From the NCBI RefSeq assembly GCF_001665395.1, contig NZ_LZSG01000062.1:62001-126000 (forward strand): DNA of 64,000 nucleotides, given 5' to 3'. A program made the translations under genes and the position numbers. Positions 43,237-51,207 of the stretch are shown here, piece after piece. Below the pieces are notes generated by a model that had not been told where the DNA came from, ran no database searches, and was given only the letters and a program-made list of their open reading frames with translations. Position 1 is the stretch's first letter. Every line of letters starts with the position of its first letter. The stretch is from Mycobacterium sp. 1164966.3 (GTDB taxonomy: Bacteria; Actinomycetota; Actinomycetes; Mycobacteriales; Mycobacteriaceae).

Positions 43237-44199
43237 ATGCCAGAAGTCGAACTTCATCACGAGGGACACCCGAAGTATCGCCGGATGGTGCGCTTCGACT
43301 GGTCGGAGACGCCGCTGCACTGGGTGCCCGACGACCCGTTTTCGACACACATGATCAATGTCCTGCATCTGTTGCTGCCCGAGGGGGAGCGGCACTTCAT
43401 CAAGGCCGTCCTGGAGGCGTCGTCCCTGGTCGACGACCCTGAGCTGGAGGCGGCGATCAAGCCGTTCATTCAGCAGGAGTCGTGGCACGCCTGGGCGCAC
43501 CAAGTGGTACTGGATCACTTGGCCGAACAGGGCATCGAAACCAAGCCGTACACCGATCGACTCGGGAGACTGTTGTCCCGGACGCTCGGTGATGCGCCCA
43601 AGTGGTTTCCGCCGGCGATGAAGCGTTGGTGGCTGTATCGGCGGCTGGCCGATGTGGCCGCGCTGGAACATTACACCGCGATGTTGGGCCAGTGGGTGCT
43701 GACGAATCGGGGCCTGGACTACGCGAAGGCCGACCCCATGATGCTCGACCTGTTGCGTTGGCACGGCGCCGAGGAGGTCGAGCATCGCTCGCTGGTGTAC
43801 GACGTCTTCCAGCACGTCAGCGGCAACTACTGGATCAGGGCGTTCTCGATGTTCTTCACGTCGCCGTTGTTCATTGGCTGGTGGGTCGCCGGGGCTCGCT
43901 ACCTGATGGCCCAGGACCCGACCATCGATCGCAAGTGGCGCTGGCGGGACTGGCTGTGGGCCGCCCGCGAATATCGGTTGCCGGGCCCGTGGAAGCTTAT
44001 GGTGACGACGCCCGTCCGGTATCTGCGGCCCAGCCATCATCCAAACGACGAGGCGTCCACGCAGATGGCGGTCGACTACTTGAACTACTCGCCGGTGGCA
44101 AAGGCCGCCCGCGAGCGGGCGCTTTCTCAAGCCAGGTCTGGGGAGCCGGACCAAGGCACCAGTTCCGACGAGTCGATGGAAAGGGCGACGGTGCAATGA
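43237..44199 (+). CDS. Diiron four-helix protein, PF10118-type 'metal-dependent hydrolase', probable oxygenase
   Basis: This encodes 320 residues from ATG 43237 with AGGAGGAG upstream. The family name (metal-dependent hydrolase) is a prediction. The sequence carries the pattern of soluble diiron-carboxylate enzymes: Glu51 in GERHF, Glu81-x-x-His84 in ESWHAWAH, Glu144 in LEHYT, and Glu180-x-x-His183 in AEEVEHRSLVYD. A hydrophobic helix (MFFTSPLFIGWWVAGARY) could anchor it to the membrane. The next two genes, in one overlapping operon, encode a ferredoxin and a ferredoxin reductase, an electron chain a hydrolase would not need. I infer an O2-activating hydroxylase or desaturase; the substrate is unknown. 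Confidence 0.88.
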   Translation: MPEVELHHEGHPKYRRMVRFDWSETPLHWVPDDPFSTHMINVLHLLLPEGERHFIKAVLEASSLVDDPELEAAIKPFIQQESWHAWAHQVVLDHLAEQGIETKPYTDRLGRLLSRTLGDAPKWFPPAMKRWWLYRRLADVAALEHYTAMLGQWVLTNRGLDYAKADPMMLDLLRWHGAEEVEHRSLVYDVFQHVSGNYWIRAFSMFFTSPLFIGWWVAGARYLMAQDPTIDRKWRWRDWLWAAREYRLPGPWKLMVTTPVRYLRPSHHPNDEASTQMAVDYLNYSPVAKAARERALSQARSGEPDQGTSSDESMERATVQ

Positions 44200-44384
44200 A
44201 AGTTTCGGTGGATCTCGACACCTGCGATGGCAACGGCGTCTGCATGAGCATCTGCCACGAGGTGTTCGACGTACGAGAAGACGGACTCCACCTACTCCAA
44301 GAGGAGCCCCCGACGGAGTTGCGACAACAGTTGTTAGGCGCCGAGGTGTCTTGCCCCACGCAGGCGATCACAGTGAAGGACTGA
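44196..44384 (+). CDS. Small 3Fe-4S-type ferredoxin
   Basis: This encodes 62 residues; the ATG overlaps the stop of the diiron gene (ATGA). Cysteines at 10, 16 and 53 (followed by Pro54) fit the C-X5-C...C-P pattern of P450-type mycobacterial ferredoxins. The position usually held by the second cluster cysteine is Asn13, and an extra Cys20 replaces the usual Ala. The cluster could be 3Fe-4S, or 4Fe-4S with an unusual ligand. It passes electrons from the reductase encoded next to the diiron protein. No P450 gene is nearby. Confidence 0.93.
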   Translation: MKVSVDLDTCDGNGVCMSICHEVFDVREDGLHLLQEEPPTELRQQLLGAEVSCPTQAITVKD

Positions 44385-44387
44385 GCG

Positions 44388-45593
44388 ATGCCCGGTCGTC
44401 AGCTAGGACAGATTGTCGTCGTCGGTAGCGGTGTGGCGGGGACACGCGCGGCGGAGACTCTCCGCCTGGAGGGCTACGACGGCGAGCTGACCGTCGTCGG
44501 CTCCGAGCGACACGCCCCCTACCACCGACCGCCGCTGTCGAAGAAACTGCTCACCGGACAGATTCATCGGGCGGGCGCCGACCTGGCCCCTCAATTCGAG
44601 CTCGAGGCGCGCGTGCTGAGGGGCGCGTCGGCGATCAAGTTGGACATGTCTGCCCGCACCGTGCACTTGCGCGACGAAAACCAAGACTTGTCACAGGATT
44701 TCGACGGATTGGTGATTGCCAGCGGCGCGGTCCCGCGCGAATGGCCGGGCGGTCCGGTTCCCGACGGGGTGTTGTTGCTCCGCACGGTCGATGACTGCCT
44801 GGCGATTCGGGAGCGACTGGGTTCGCAGCCCCGGGTAGCCGTGGTCGGAGGCGGATTCATCGGTGCCGAGGTCGCCGCGAGTTGCCGATCACTCGGGCTG
44901 GATGTGGTGCTCATCGAAAAGGCCTCGGGCCCACTGCTGACCGCGTTGGGCGAGGAGATGGCAGCCTGCTGGGCCGATCTGCATCGTCAGCATGGGGTGG
45001 ACATCCGGGTCGGTGTCGGCGTCGACACATTCGTCGGAGACGGTCGGGTGGAAGCGGTTCGGCTCTCCGACAATTCGCAGATTCCGGCCGACCTCGTCAT
45101 CGTCGGCCTAGGGGTGACCCCTGCCACCGACTGGCTCGACGGCTCCGGGCTGCGTGTCGACGACGGGGTGGTGTGCGACGCCACGGGCGCCGTGGAAGGC
45201 GGAACAGACGTCGTCGCGGCCGGTGATGTCGCCCGTTGGTGGCATCCGCTGTATGAGCGGCACTTGCGTACCGAGCACTGGGACGACGCGGGACGTCAGG
45301 GCGCAGCCGCGGCTCGGACTCTGCTGGCAGGCCCAGACCGCGCCGCAACCTACGACGAAGTGCCGTATTTCTGGTCCGATCAATACGACGTCAAACTGCA
45401 GATGCTCGGTATCCCAACCGATTACGACGCGTTCGAGATCATCGAGGGCGATCCCCGCGCATGGGACTTCATTGCCGCATACGGGCGTGACGGCCGCACC
45501 ATCGCGGTGCTGGGAACGATTACGAATAGGGTGTACGCCTACCGCGATGCCATCCACGAACGCGCTGAGTTTCCGCCGAGGCCGCCGGATTAG
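44388..45593 (+). CDS. NAD(P)H-dependent ferredoxin reductase
   Basis: This encodes 401 residues. It is a flavin disulfide-reductase-type fold: FAD loop VVGSGVAGTRAAETLR at the N-terminus, YHRPPLSKKLL, the second dinucleotide loop VVGGGFIGAEVAASCR at about 146-161, VIVGLGVTPATDWL, and the FAD ribityl contact VVAAGDVARWWHP. The C-terminal third matches rubredoxin/ferredoxin reductases such as those serving Rieske and P450 systems. It starts 3 bases after the ferredoxin stop, so the three genes are one transcription unit. It completes an NAD(P)H to ferredoxin to diiron-protein chain. Confidence 0.94.
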   Translation: MPGRQLGQIVVVGSGVAGTRAAETLRLEGYDGELTVVGSERHAPYHRPPLSKKLLTGQIHRAGADLAPQFELEARVLRGASAIKLDMSARTVHLRDENQDLSQDFDGLVIASGAVPREWPGGPVPDGVLLLRTVDDCLAIRERLGSQPRVAVVGGGFIGAEVAASCRSLGLDVVLIEKASGPLLTALGEEMAACWADLHRQHGVDIRVGVGVDTFVGDGRVEAVRLSDNSQIPADLVIVGLGVTPATDWLDGSGLRVDDGVVCDATGAVEGGTDVVAAGDVARWWHPLYERHLRTEHWDDAGRQGAAAARTLLAGPDRAATYDEVPYFWSDQYDVKLQMLGIPTDYDAFEIIEGDPRAWDFIAAYGRDGRTIAVLGTITNRVYAYRDAIHERAEFPPRPPD

Positions 45594-45604
45594 CAACGGC
45601 GCGA

Positions 45605-46777
45605 TCAGGTTTCAGCGAGCTCGTGTGCCACCGCATCGAATGCGCGCAGCGTGTCCAACATGTGCGGCTCATGGGAGTGGGGCTGGGTGGACAACTTGGC
45701 GGCGACCACCTCCGCGGCGCGGTTGACGTAGATCATCTGACCGCACATGCCCAGGCACAACACGACATTGCTGCCCGGGTAGGGGAACCACATCTGGTTG
45801 CGGTACATCCCGCCGGGCATTTCGGTGTCGTCGGGGCCGTCGGCGAACGCCAGGCGCGAGTCGGGCCCGCCGTCGAGGGTGTCGGAGATCCACGCCGACG
45901 GAACCACTTGTTGGCCGGTCAATGAGGCACCGTCGCACAAGAACAGCGACCCGAACCGGACCATGTCGTTAAGACAGGCGCTGATGCCGCCGTCGAACAG
46001 TCCGGTCCCCTCGGTGTCTACGCCGATGGTGGCGTCGCATTCGGCGCCGATACGGCTCCACAGCAGTTCCGACATCAGCTCGGGCATGCGTTGGGCACCT
46101 GCTACCTCGCAGATCCAGCCGAGCACATCGGTTTCACATGAGCGATATTCGAAAGGCCCGCCGTGAGATGACTTCTGCCGCAAGGTCAGCAGAAAGCCCC
46201 GCAACGTGGAAGGGCTGTCCGGGCTGCTTTTCGGCGCCCACCCGATCGACTGGTCGAGAAGGTGTATCTCCGCGGCCGGCTCGCCGTAGTCTTCCGAGAA
46301 GGCGATACCCGACCTCATGTCGAGCAGGTGGCGCACGGTCGCACCGGAATAGCCGCAGTTCGCCAGTGCGGGAACGTATGCCGTCACCGGGGCGTCTAGC
46401 TCGATTTCACCGGCCCCGTGCAACACGCCTACGACGGCTGCCACAAGCGACTTGCTCACCGAGAACAGCAGGTGCCGGGTCTGGGCCTGCAAGCCACCTA
46501 GGTACTCCTCGGCCACTATCGAACCGCGGTGGGCGACAGCCCACCCGTCGGTAGCGGTGGCGGTCATCACCGCGCCAACGGTGGTCGCTATCCCGTCGGA
46601 GCTGGTCACCCGGATCTCGGCCACCGGAGCACTGGCCGCGGGCAACGCCGCGACGGGCCCGGTCCCCCGCGAGATCACCGCGGTCGGCACGAAGTCCGCG
46701 ACGTGCTGGAATGACCAGTGCGAATACGGCGCGGACAGCCAGTTGCCCAGTGAGATCCCGCTCGGGACACTGCTCAC
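45605..46777 (-). CDS. Serine hydrolase, beta-lactamase / penicillin-binding fold
   Basis: This encodes 390 residues from a GTG that overlaps the stop of the ATP-grasp gene. The class C/esterase-type catalytic pair is present: Ser106-x-x-Lys109 in FSVSKS, and Tyr211-x-Ser in EYRSCE. The GLQAQTRHLLFSVSKS approach and the helix with NCGYSGATVRHLLDMRSGIAF are typical of the family. No signal peptide is seen, so it is probably cytoplasmic and more likely an esterase, amidase or peptidase than a cell-wall enzyme. Coupling with an ATP-grasp ligase suggests that it trims or releases the ligase product; this is inference. It is convergent with the ferredoxin reductase gene. Confidence 0.88.
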   Translation of the reverse strand: MSSVPSGISLGNWLSAPYSHWSFQHVADFVPTAVISRGTGPVAALPAASAPVAEIRVTSSDGIATTVGAVMTATATDGWAVAHRGSIVAEEYLGGLQAQTRHLLFSVSKSLVAAVVGVLHGAGEIELDAPVTAYVPALANCGYSGATVRHLLDMRSGIAFSEDYGEPAAEIHLLDQSIGWAPKSSPDSPSTLRGFLLTLRQKSSHGGPFEYRSCETDVLGWICEVAGAQRMPELMSELLWSRIGAECDATIGVDTEGTGLFDGGISACLNDMVRFGSLFLCDGASLTGQQVVPSAWISDTLDGGPDSRLAFADGPDDTEMPGGMYRNQMWFPYPGSNVVLCLGMCGQMIYVNRAAEVVAAKLSTQPHSHEPHMLDTLRAFDAVAHELAET

Positions 46778-48252
46778 GCTCTGGCGACGAGGCGCGAGAC
46801 GATCGGCGCAGCCGGCGTCAGGGGGGTGGAGGCGAACTTCGCCTTGAGGCCTTTGACCCAGCGCCGGCACCGCTCGGTGAGCTGGTAGTCCTCGGTCTGC
46901 AGATGCCCGCGCGTGAAGAGCACGCCCAGTTGGGCACCCTCGAGGCGTAAGTCGCCCGGCGCCGCGACGCGCATATAGAAGGCCTCGGACCCGTCAAGCA
47001 GGGTGGCCCAGTCGTTGGCGGGGCGCGCGAAGGAGACCCGCCCGTCGTCGTCGATCCGCCACACACCGGTTCGTGGCGTCGCGGTGAAAATCTCGATATC
47101 CGGCGAGGTCTCGGACATCACCAACTGACCCCATACTTCGTCTTCGCCATAGCCCCGCTCCCAGCGCGAGTTGATTTCCTCGATGTCGAGCTCGTACTCC
47201 ACGTCCATGTACTCGAGCAGGTGGAAGAGGAACAGCGGCATGTCGGCGTAGGCCTCGGTGGTCAGGTTCGTCATCGGGCTGGCGCCGCTGATGCGCGGGT
47301 TGACCTCGCCGAGATAGAGCTCGTCGGAGTCCAGGTCATGAAGAAGGTCCACCTCGAAGTAGCCGCGGTATCCCTCGCGGTTCAGGATGTCGCCCAGCTT
47401 CCGTACGATTTCTCGCGCGGCGCGGGTCTTTGCGGGCGGCAACACCTCACGCCAGATGTCATTGCCGCACCAGCCGCCTTTGTGCGGCGTCAGCTCCGGG
47501 TAACCGACCAGACTCGTCATCGCTGGGCCGATCACGGTGCCGTGCCGGGTCACGGCGCCCTCGATGCACACCTCGACATTGCGGATGCGCTTCATCACTT
47601 TGACTTCCTGCCCGGCCAGCTCACCGGCATGGTCGTCCCAGTCGCGCTGGCCGCGCACAAAGAACACCGCGCTGCCAGCGTCGCCATAGGCGGCCACGAC
47701 GACGAGGTCATCGCCCAGTCCGGCGCCTTGCGCGAGCGCCGACAGCTCGTCATAGGACCCGGCCCGCCCGATCACGTGCGGCACGCTGGTCACGTCCGCT
47801 TTGTCGGCCAGGCGCGTCATGACGAGCTTGGAGCCCAGGCGATGGCGCAGTTCAGCCGCGGGATGCATGACCTCTAGCCCCGCGTCCTGCGCGAGGCCCT
47901 GGGTCTTCTCGTCGAGCATCACGAAGCAGGCCTTGCCACCGGGCCCTCGGCCTGCGATGAACTCGAGTGTCTCGGGATCACGCAGGAGGTGATTGCATAC
48001 ATCCCCCATGCAATCGAAATCGATGCGGTCGCGCCGCCGGGGCACGAAGACGCGCGAATGTACGCCCTCGAATGAGTCAAAGTAGTTCAGGTAGAAGAAG
48101 TTTCGTACCCAGCGATCGATGCCCAGCAGGTTGAACGGGGTCGGCGAGATGAAGTACAGCGGCACCTTGTTTGTATGGAAGAACGCGCGAACGTCCGACA
48201 GGCCCTTCAGCGGGGGGCGGGCGTCGGGATCCGGGTCATTGGGGGGCACCAT
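46774..48252 (-). CDS. ATP-grasp ligase of unknown substrate
   Basis: This encodes 492 residues from ATG 48252; an upstream TTG at 48300 would add 16. It is an ATP-grasp protein, often auto-named biotin carboxylase. The N-terminal pre-ATP domain contains FYLNYFDSFEGVHSRVFVPRR. The ATP-grasp core has the long strand-rich centre (DLVVVAAYGDAGSAVFFVRG, then GKVMKRIRN-like) and the metal-binding YLGEVNPRISGA near residue 330. There is no biotinyl domain or carboxyltransferase, so carboxylation is unlikely. A carboxylate-amine or peptide-like ligase is inferred. It forms an operon with the serine hydrolase and is divergent from the DUF3556 gene. Confidence 0.85.
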   Translation of the reverse strand: MVPPNDPDPDARPPLKGLSDVRAFFHTNKVPLYFISPTPFNLLGIDRWVRNFFYLNYFDSFEGVHSRVFVPRRRDRIDFDCMGDVCNHLLRDPETLEFIAGRGPGGKACFVMLDEKTQGLAQDAGLEVMHPAAELRHRLGSKLVMTRLADKADVTSVPHVIGRAGSYDELSALAQGAGLGDDLVVVAAYGDAGSAVFFVRGQRDWDDHAGELAGQEVKVMKRIRNVEVCIEGAVTRHGTVIGPAMTSLVGYPELTPHKGGWCGNDIWREVLPPAKTRAAREIVRKLGDILNREGYRGYFEVDLLHDLDSDELYLGEVNPRISGASPMTNLTTEAYADMPLFLFHLLEYMDVEYELDIEEINSRWERGYGEDEVWGQLVMSETSPDIEIFTATPRTGVWRIDDDGRVSFARPANDWATLLDGSEAFYMRVAAPGDLRLEGAQLGVLFTRGHLQTEDYQLTERCRRWVKGLKAKFASTPLTPAAPIVSRLVARA

Positions 48253-48465
48253 CACGCCGGCCTCAGCGACGTCTGGGCCCGGCGGCTCAACGGGATGCAA
48301 TCAGGTAACTTCATCCCACAAGTGTGGACCGGCGCACGGCCGTGCGGAAAGTGTGGATTGCCTCAACCTCGGTCTCGCGCAGGAGTAATTTCTTCCTGAC
48401 CGTAGTGCCAGGCCTGCCGATCGGCGCCATCACCACCGATCGGCACCGGGGTCCAAGGAGCCGCA

Positions 48466-50220
48466 ATGGGGTTCATTCAGCCCAATCTGCCCGTCGTCGA
48501 CCTGGCCGACTGGAGCAAGCGCACGCGTGCGGAGCGCATTGTGCCGATGACTCGCCATATCGCCGAGAACGGGTTCGGCACTCCGTTGGTGATGCACGTG
48601 ATGTACGGCGTGAAGATCGCCCTGTACATCCTCGGGGCCTGGTTATTCGCCCTGTCCACCAAAAGAATCCACGGTCTCACCAATGTCGCCGCGTGGTGGT
48701 CGGAACCGATCGTTTTCCAAAAGGCCGTGCTCTACACAATGCTGTTCGAAGTCGTCGGTCTCGGTTGCTGCTTCGGGCCACTGGCGGGCCGCTACTTTCC
48801 GCCCATGGGTTCGATCCTGTACTGGCTGCGACCCGGCACCATCCGCTTGCCGCCCTGGCCCAACCGGGTGCCGTTGACCAAAGGCAGCACCAGAACCCCG
48901 CTCGATGCGCTGCTCTACGGCACCCTGCTTACGGTGCTCGCCATCGCTCTGGTGTCCGACGGCACCGGGCCAATTCCCGCCCTGGGCACGGCAATCGGCG
49001 TGCTGCCACGGTGGCAGACCGTCGCAATCCTGTCCGTCCTGGCTGTGCTCGGCCTGCGCGACAAGGTGATCTTCCTGGCCGCTCGGGGCGAGGTATACGC
49101 GCCGCTGGCGCTAGCGTTCCTGTTCTCCGGAGCCGACGGTGTCGTGGGGGCGAAAGTGGTCTTCATGGTCATCTGGCTGGGCGCGGCGACATCGAAGCTC
49201 AACAGGCACTTTCCGTTCGTGATCTCGACGATGCTGGCGAACAACCCGTTCATCCCCTCGGGGTTTCTCAAGCGCTCTTTATTCAAGCGGTATCCAAATG
49301 ACCTGCGGCCCAGCGTGTTAGCGGGTTTCATCGCGCACTTCTCCACCGCGGTGGAAGGGCTGGTCCCGCTGGTGCTGTTCTTCTCCCACGGGGGCTGGCC
49401 GACGACCATCGCCGCGTTCGTGATGATCGTGTTCCACCTGAACATCCTGCTTGCGTTCCCGATGGGTGTGCCGCTCGAGTGGAATGTGTTCATGATCTTC
49501 GGGGTGCTGTGGCTGTTCGTCGCGCATGCGTCGCTGGGGCTGTCGAACCTCGCCCACCCGCTGCCCGTCGCGGTCCTGTTCGTAATCGTCGCCGGAACCG
49601 TCGTCGCCGGAAACCTGTTCCCGCGCAAGGTTTCCTTCCTGCCCGGCATGCGGTATTACGCCGGTAACTGGGACACCACCCAGTGGTGTGTCAAGCCGTC
49701 AGCCGACGAGAAGATTCGCATAGGCGCTCGCGCGCTCGGTCCGATGTATCACCTGCAACTCGAGCGGCTGTACAAGACCAAAGAAGAAACCTTGGTGCCG
49801 ATTCACCTGGCCTTCGCGTTCCGGGGCATGAACACGCACGGGCGCGCGCTCTACACCCTGGTACACCGCGCGCTGGCCGGCTACGACGAAGACGACTACA
49901 ACGTGTGCGAAGGCGAGAATCTTTGCGCGATGGTTCTCGGCTGGAACTTCGGCGACGGCCATATGCACAACGAGTGCCTGATCGAGGCGTTGCAGGAGCG
50001 CTGCGGGTTCGAGCCTGGCGAGGTGCGGGTGGTGATTCTCGACTCGCAGCCAATCCATCAGCAGCGACAGGAATACCGGCTCGTCGATGCGGCGACGGGT
50101 GAGTTCGAGCGCGGCTACGTCGACGTCGCCGACATGGCCGACGCCCAGCCGTGGGCCGATGACATTCCCGTGCACGTCCAAAGCAGCGTCCGCGCCGATC
50201 TGCCCCCTTCAGCCGGCTGA
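48466..50220 (+). CDS. DUF3556 membrane protein
   Basis: This encodes 584 residues; AAGGAG lies 6 bases before the ATG. It starts MGFIQPNLPVVDLADWSK, typical of the actinobacterial DUF3556 family. Residues 40-390 contain about nine membrane helices. Residues 395-584 are a soluble C-terminal domain with His- and Tyr-rich segments (RYYAGNWDTTQWC, FGDGHMHNE, DSQPIHQQRQEYRL). The family has no known function. It is divergent from the ATP-grasp/serine-hydrolase operon across 213 bases and overlaps the end of the LysR gene by 12 bases, tail to tail. Confidence 0.88.
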   Translation: MGFIQPNLPVVDLADWSKRTRAERIVPMTRHIAENGFGTPLVMHVMYGVKIALYILGAWLFALSTKRIHGLTNVAAWWSEPIVFQKAVLYTMLFEVVGLGCCFGPLAGRYFPPMGSILYWLRPGTIRLPPWPNRVPLTKGSTRTPLDALLYGTLLTVLAIALVSDGTGPIPALGTAIGVLPRWQTVAILSVLAVLGLRDKVIFLAARGEVYAPLALAFLFSGADGVVGAKVVFMVIWLGAATSKLNRHFPFVISTMLANNPFIPSGFLKRSLFKRYPNDLRPSVLAGFIAHFSTAVEGLVPLVLFFSHGGWPTTIAAFVMIVFHLNILLAFPMGVPLEWNVFMIFGVLWLFVAHASLGLSNLAHPLPVAVLFVIVAGTVVAGNLFPRKVSFLPGMRYYAGNWDTTQWCVKPSADEKIRIGARALGPMYHLQLERLYKTKEETLVPIHLAFAFRGMNTHGRALYTLVHRALAGYDEDDYNVCEGENLCAMVLGWNFGDGHMHNECLIEALQERCGFEPGEVRVVILDSQPIHQQRQEYRLVDAATGEFERGYVDVADMADAQPWADDIPVHVQSSVRADLPPSAG

Positions 50221-51096
50221 ACGTCGCGCGAGCAGTAGGCTTCGCGGTTCTGACAGGGTGTGCGGCAGCCACAGGGCCTGGACCGGCACCAGCGGCGGGT
50301 CGACCAATGGCCGGACTTCGACGCGACCTTGCAGTGCAGTACCGCTGGGCGCGGTGACCAGGGCGACGTAGTCGTTGTCGGCGACCGCCGTGACCGGCGG
50401 AGTGCCCTGGGTTTTGTTGACGACCAGTGCAGGTTCGAAACCCGCTCGGCGACAAGCTGATACGAGGAAGTCGGTGTAGAACGAGAACGTCGGCGGCGCC
50501 CACACGACCAGCGGGTAAGCCGCAATGTCGGTCAGGGCGATTCGAGCCTGTCCGGCCAGCGGGTGTCCGGCGCGCACCGCAACCCGCAGTTCGTCATAGC
50601 CGGTGACGGTTCCCGCGAGATCAGGAGGCGTGGTGGCGCCGCGACGGAAACCGACGTCGATGGTGCGATCGAGCAGTCCCCGCTGCAACTCGTCGGGAAA
50701 CATCTGACGCGCCGTGACGGATAATTCGGGCAGCGCGCTCCGCAGCGGCTCGATAATCGTGAAAATTTCTTCGGCGGTGATCGCGGGCGTATGCCCGACG
50801 ACAAACGGCGGCGAGCTTCCCGCTGCGACCTGTCGCGTCGCATCGGCGAGCGCGGTTGCGGCCGAAAGCAACAACGGCGCGCCCTCGCGAAGCTTTCGGC
50901 CCGGTGCGGTGAGTGTCAGTCGGCGGCCGCTGCGCTCGAACAGACCCACGCCGAGCGCACGCTCGAGCCGGCGCATCGCCGTGCTTAACGCCTGCTGGGT
51001 CAGGTGAAGGTGGTCAGCGGCCGCGGAGAGACTTTCGTGGTCGGTGACGGCTACGAATTGCGCCAGCCGATATAGGTCTATCGCCGCCTCCGGCAC
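50209..51096 (-). CDS. LysR family transcriptional regulator
   Basis: This encodes 295 residues from a GTG. The N-terminal winged helix-turn-helix runs over 1-60 (LYRLAQFVAVTDHESLSAAADHLHLTQQALSTAMRRLE) and the periplasmic-binding-protein-like effector domain over 90-295. It is divergent from the short-chain dehydrogenase gene, and the 111-base gap contains two dyads of the LysR-box type. It most likely controls that gene. The effector is unknown. Confidence 0.92.
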   Translation of the reverse strand: MPEAAIDLYRLAQFVAVTDHESLSAAADHLHLTQQALSTAMRRLERALGVGLFERSGRRLTLTAPGRKLREGAPLLLSAATALADATRQVAAGSSPPFVVGHTPAITAEEIFTIIEPLRSALPELSVTARQMFPDELQRGLLDRTIDVGFRRGATTPPDLAGTVTGYDELRVAVRAGHPLAGQARIALTDIAAYPLVVWAPPTFSFYTDFLVSACRRAGFEPALVVNKTQGTPPVTAVADNDYVALVTAPSGTALQGRVEVRPLVDPPLVPVQALWLPHTLSEPRSLLLARRSAG

Positions 51097-51109
51097 GGTC
51101 CCCCGATCA

Positions 51110-51124
51110 ACAAACAGTGTTTGT
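51110..51124. promoter_or_regulatory. Dyad in the LysR-SDR intergenic region
   Basis: ACAAAC, three bases, GTTTGT: perfect 6-bp arms, 14 bases from the LysR start codon. It could be an autoregulatory LysR site. Confidence 0.45.
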
Positions 51125-51133
51125 CTGAAGACT

Positions 51134-51149
51134 ACTAAATCCTGTTAGT
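51134..51149. promoter_or_regulatory. LysR-box-like dyad before the SDR gene
   Basis: ACTAA, six bases, TTAGT: a 16-bp dyad that fits the T-N11-A layout of LysR recognition sites, between the two divergent starts. Confidence 0.45.
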
Positions 51150-51207
51150 CATTTGTGCTTTTCGCCCGTAGCGTCGTCCAAAAGAGGTCAACGAGAGGAG
51201 TCTCCTA

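Noticed and set aside
42997..44196. 399-codon minus-strand frame opposite the diiron gene
   Set aside because: It is an Arg/Pro/Gln-rich reverse frame without start signals. The plus-strand gene has a strong ribosome site and conserved motifs.
46774..48252. Annotation of the ATP-grasp protein as a biotin carboxylase
   Set aside because: There is no biotinyl domain, carboxyltransferase or carrier gene nearby. The ATP-grasp fold is shared by many ligases.
50432..50443. 12-base match (GGTTCGAAACCC) to the T-arm of tRNA-Lys, considered as the right attachment repeat of the accessory block
   Set aside because: It lies inside the coding sequence of the LysR gene, where it encodes an ordinary GFEP segment, and the match does not run on through the tRNA 3' end. 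Chance is more likely than an attachment site.
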